Of a DNA stretch of 64,000 nt, positions 63,442 through 64,000 are shown piece by piece. Under the pieces are notes generated by a model. That model made no database searches and was not told where the DNA came from. It saw only the letters and a program-made list of their open reading frames with translations. The position numbers and the translations under genes are program-made. Source of the DNA: Balanoglossus misakiensis (Eukaryota; Hemichordata); contig CM082589.2 in NCBI GenBank assembly GCA_040954595.2, forward strand, positions 7,936,001 through 8,000,000, read 5' to 3'. Numbering within the stretch: the first letter of the stretch is position 1; every line of letters begins with the position of its first letter.

Positions 63442-63884
63442 TTATTATTTATTATTATTATCATCATTTCTACCTTATATCAATGTTTTGTCCCAATAGA
63501 TTCGAACATATGACCGTGATCGACGGTCAAGGAAATGTAGTGGCACAGGGGACCCACATTATTACACAATGGATGGAATGTAAGTAACTACCCGCATAGT
63601 TTTTGATACTCGAAACATACCCATATCAAAGGATGTGTAATTCAATTATATCGCTATGGTTTTACATTGGTAATAATAAAGTCACTGAAATAAAGTCTTT
63701 ACATTTTTCTTCCTACATTCAGTTAATACATATATAAGTAAATGTCAGAATGCCGTCTCCATATATTGTTGCTTAGACTGAAAACTATCTTTAAAAATGA
63801 TTTTTATTTTTAATTTCCAGGTATTTTCACGTGTATCTCCCTGGCGAATACATATTCTATCGACACAGTGTATTGCCGTATGAA
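58532..63884 (+). CDS. VWDE-like secreted protein (TSP1, EGF, Ig-like, vWFD), 5' part, runs off the window
   Basis: Exons 58532-58877, 59233-59432, 61421-61501, 62823-63173, 63500-63579, 63821-63884; all GT-AG, phases close, and the gene continues past the right edge. Residues 1-19 are a signal peptide (MKTIGKFLLLCLCASTVHS). A thrombospondin type 1 start follows at 47-60 (CVWGNWTECSATCG), then an EGF-like cysteine cluster at about 87-109. Exons 2-3 give an Ig-like stretch (FEWYVGNEIVFDE, MGSQIRCEV) ending TTFFAGIE, a motif I recall in VWDE proteins. Exon 5 opens a von Willebrand D domain: CSGTGDPHYYTMDG at 339-352, followed by YFHVYLPGEYIFYRH in exon 6. An in-frame ATG 93 bp upstream (58473) is possible, but 58532 gives the clean signal peptide. 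Its 5' flank is copied four times upstream. Probably an extracellular matrix or adhesive protein. Confidence 0.85.
59541..60184. other. VWDE-like intron 2, no feature seen
   Basis: AT-rich intron sequence. No repeat or conserved frame recognised before the transposon at 60185. Confidence 0.5.
60185..61277. mobile_element. 1093-bp PIF/Harbinger-like element, second copy, TTA duplication
   Basis: Same termini (GGGACCGTTCAGTTTTTAC) and G/C runs as 34191-35133, flanked by TTA (60182-60184, 61278-61280). Internal sequences match in blocks (for example CCTATGTACACTGTATGCAA) but it is about 150 bp longer. Located in intron 2 of the VWDE-like gene. Confidence 0.9.
61533..61903. mobile_element. 371-bp foldback element, TAGTCT termini, 9-bp duplication
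   Basis: Arms of about 70 bp starting TAGTCTTGTTCCCTGCCCC and its inverse. GTCCTGGAA flanks both ends (61524-61532, 61904-61912). Mutator-like by duplication length. VWDE-like intron 3. Confidence 0.88.
62072..62528. mobile_element. 457-bp foldback element with captured gene-like fragment, 9-bp duplication
   Basis: Arms of about 155 bp starting TAGTCTCGGTTACCCAGACG and its inverse; GGCGAAGAT flanks both ends (62063-62071, 62529-62537). The central loop (about 62228-62375) reads, on +, a fragment with SRDRYLLVDAKGKRRPLL, resembling SRDRYLLLTKYGLRKPLL in the first exon of the 10533-14114 gene. VWDE-like intron 3. Confidence 0.85.
62541..62615. repeat. Fragment related to the 61533-61903 arms
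   Basis: CCTGCCCCATTCCCGCCGCTGG and its inverse CCAGCGGCGGGAAT occur close together, similar to the arm sequence of the element at 61533. Probably a decayed or deleted relative. Confidence 0.55.
63224..63442. repeat. (ATC)n microsatellite in VWDE-like intron 4
   Basis: Long ATC/TCA run with a few CACCAT variants, between the exon 4 donor (63174) and the exon 5 acceptor (63499). Reading it as protein gives poly-His, poly-Ser or poly-Ile, which is not coding. Confidence 0.95.
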
Positions 63885-64000
63885 GTAAGTTCTTGAAAGC
63901 TATCGACACTCCTCTGTCATGGGAATTTACTTGCACACACCTGAAAACGGAACTCGAGTCTTGCTAGCGGTGTCAGTAGTAAAAAAGAAGGTCACACTGT

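Noticed and set aside
63205-63513. Poly-His and poly-Ser frames
   Set aside because: Lie in an intron microsatellite between two exons with good splice sites; not coding.

Overview
The window is eukaryotic nuclear DNA from an animal, most likely a marine invertebrate and probably a deuterostome (cephalochordate, hemichordate or echinoderm grade; the sequence alone does not fix the species). The basis is: GT-AG introns with phases that close exactly across seven gene models; metazoan housekeeping genes (NUP62, GNL2, PEX3, CENPW) with vertebrate-like sequence; a TSP1/EGF/vWFD secreted gene; a vertebrate-type telomere motif inside a repeat; and dense non-autonomous DNA transposons. All exon boundaries below were built by eye from splice consensus, reading frame and remembered protein families.

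Layout. 1004-10157 (-) NUP62, 11 exons. 10533-14114 (+) a four-exon gene of a transposon-related (DUF6589-like) family, head-to-head with NUP62. 15128-23386 (-) GNL2/NOG2, 14 exons. 24338-29597 (+) PEX3, 12 exons, head-to-head with GNL2. 31037-31957 (-) CENPW, 3 exons. 32340-38955 (+) a two-exon gene, head-to-head with CENPW, joining an RFX-like winged helix to a P-element-transposase-like segment without a catalytic domain. 42459-58472 an array of five tandem units (about 3.0-4.4 kb) carrying a dead LINE reverse transcriptase and copied 5' flank of the next gene. 58532 to the right edge (+) a VWDE-like secreted protein, cut by the window end.

The genes form three divergent pairs with short shared promoters (375, 951 and 382 bp). 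No pathway links all of them: NUP62 is nuclear pore, GNL2 is 60S ribosome assembly, PEX3 is peroxisome membrane biogenesis, CENPW is kinetochore, VWDE-like is extracellular.

The accessory content is mainly transposon-derived, and several insertions can be proved from empty sites or target duplications inside the window itself. They include three families with GGG-starting termini and TTA/TAA duplications (PIF/Harbinger-like), TTAA-flanked palindromic MITEs (T2/Kolobok-like), four elements with 9-bp duplications (Mutator-like), and a 3.1-kb foldback whose two arms each carry a SAM-domain-like reading frame. No CRISPR, operon, rRNA or tRNA was recognised.
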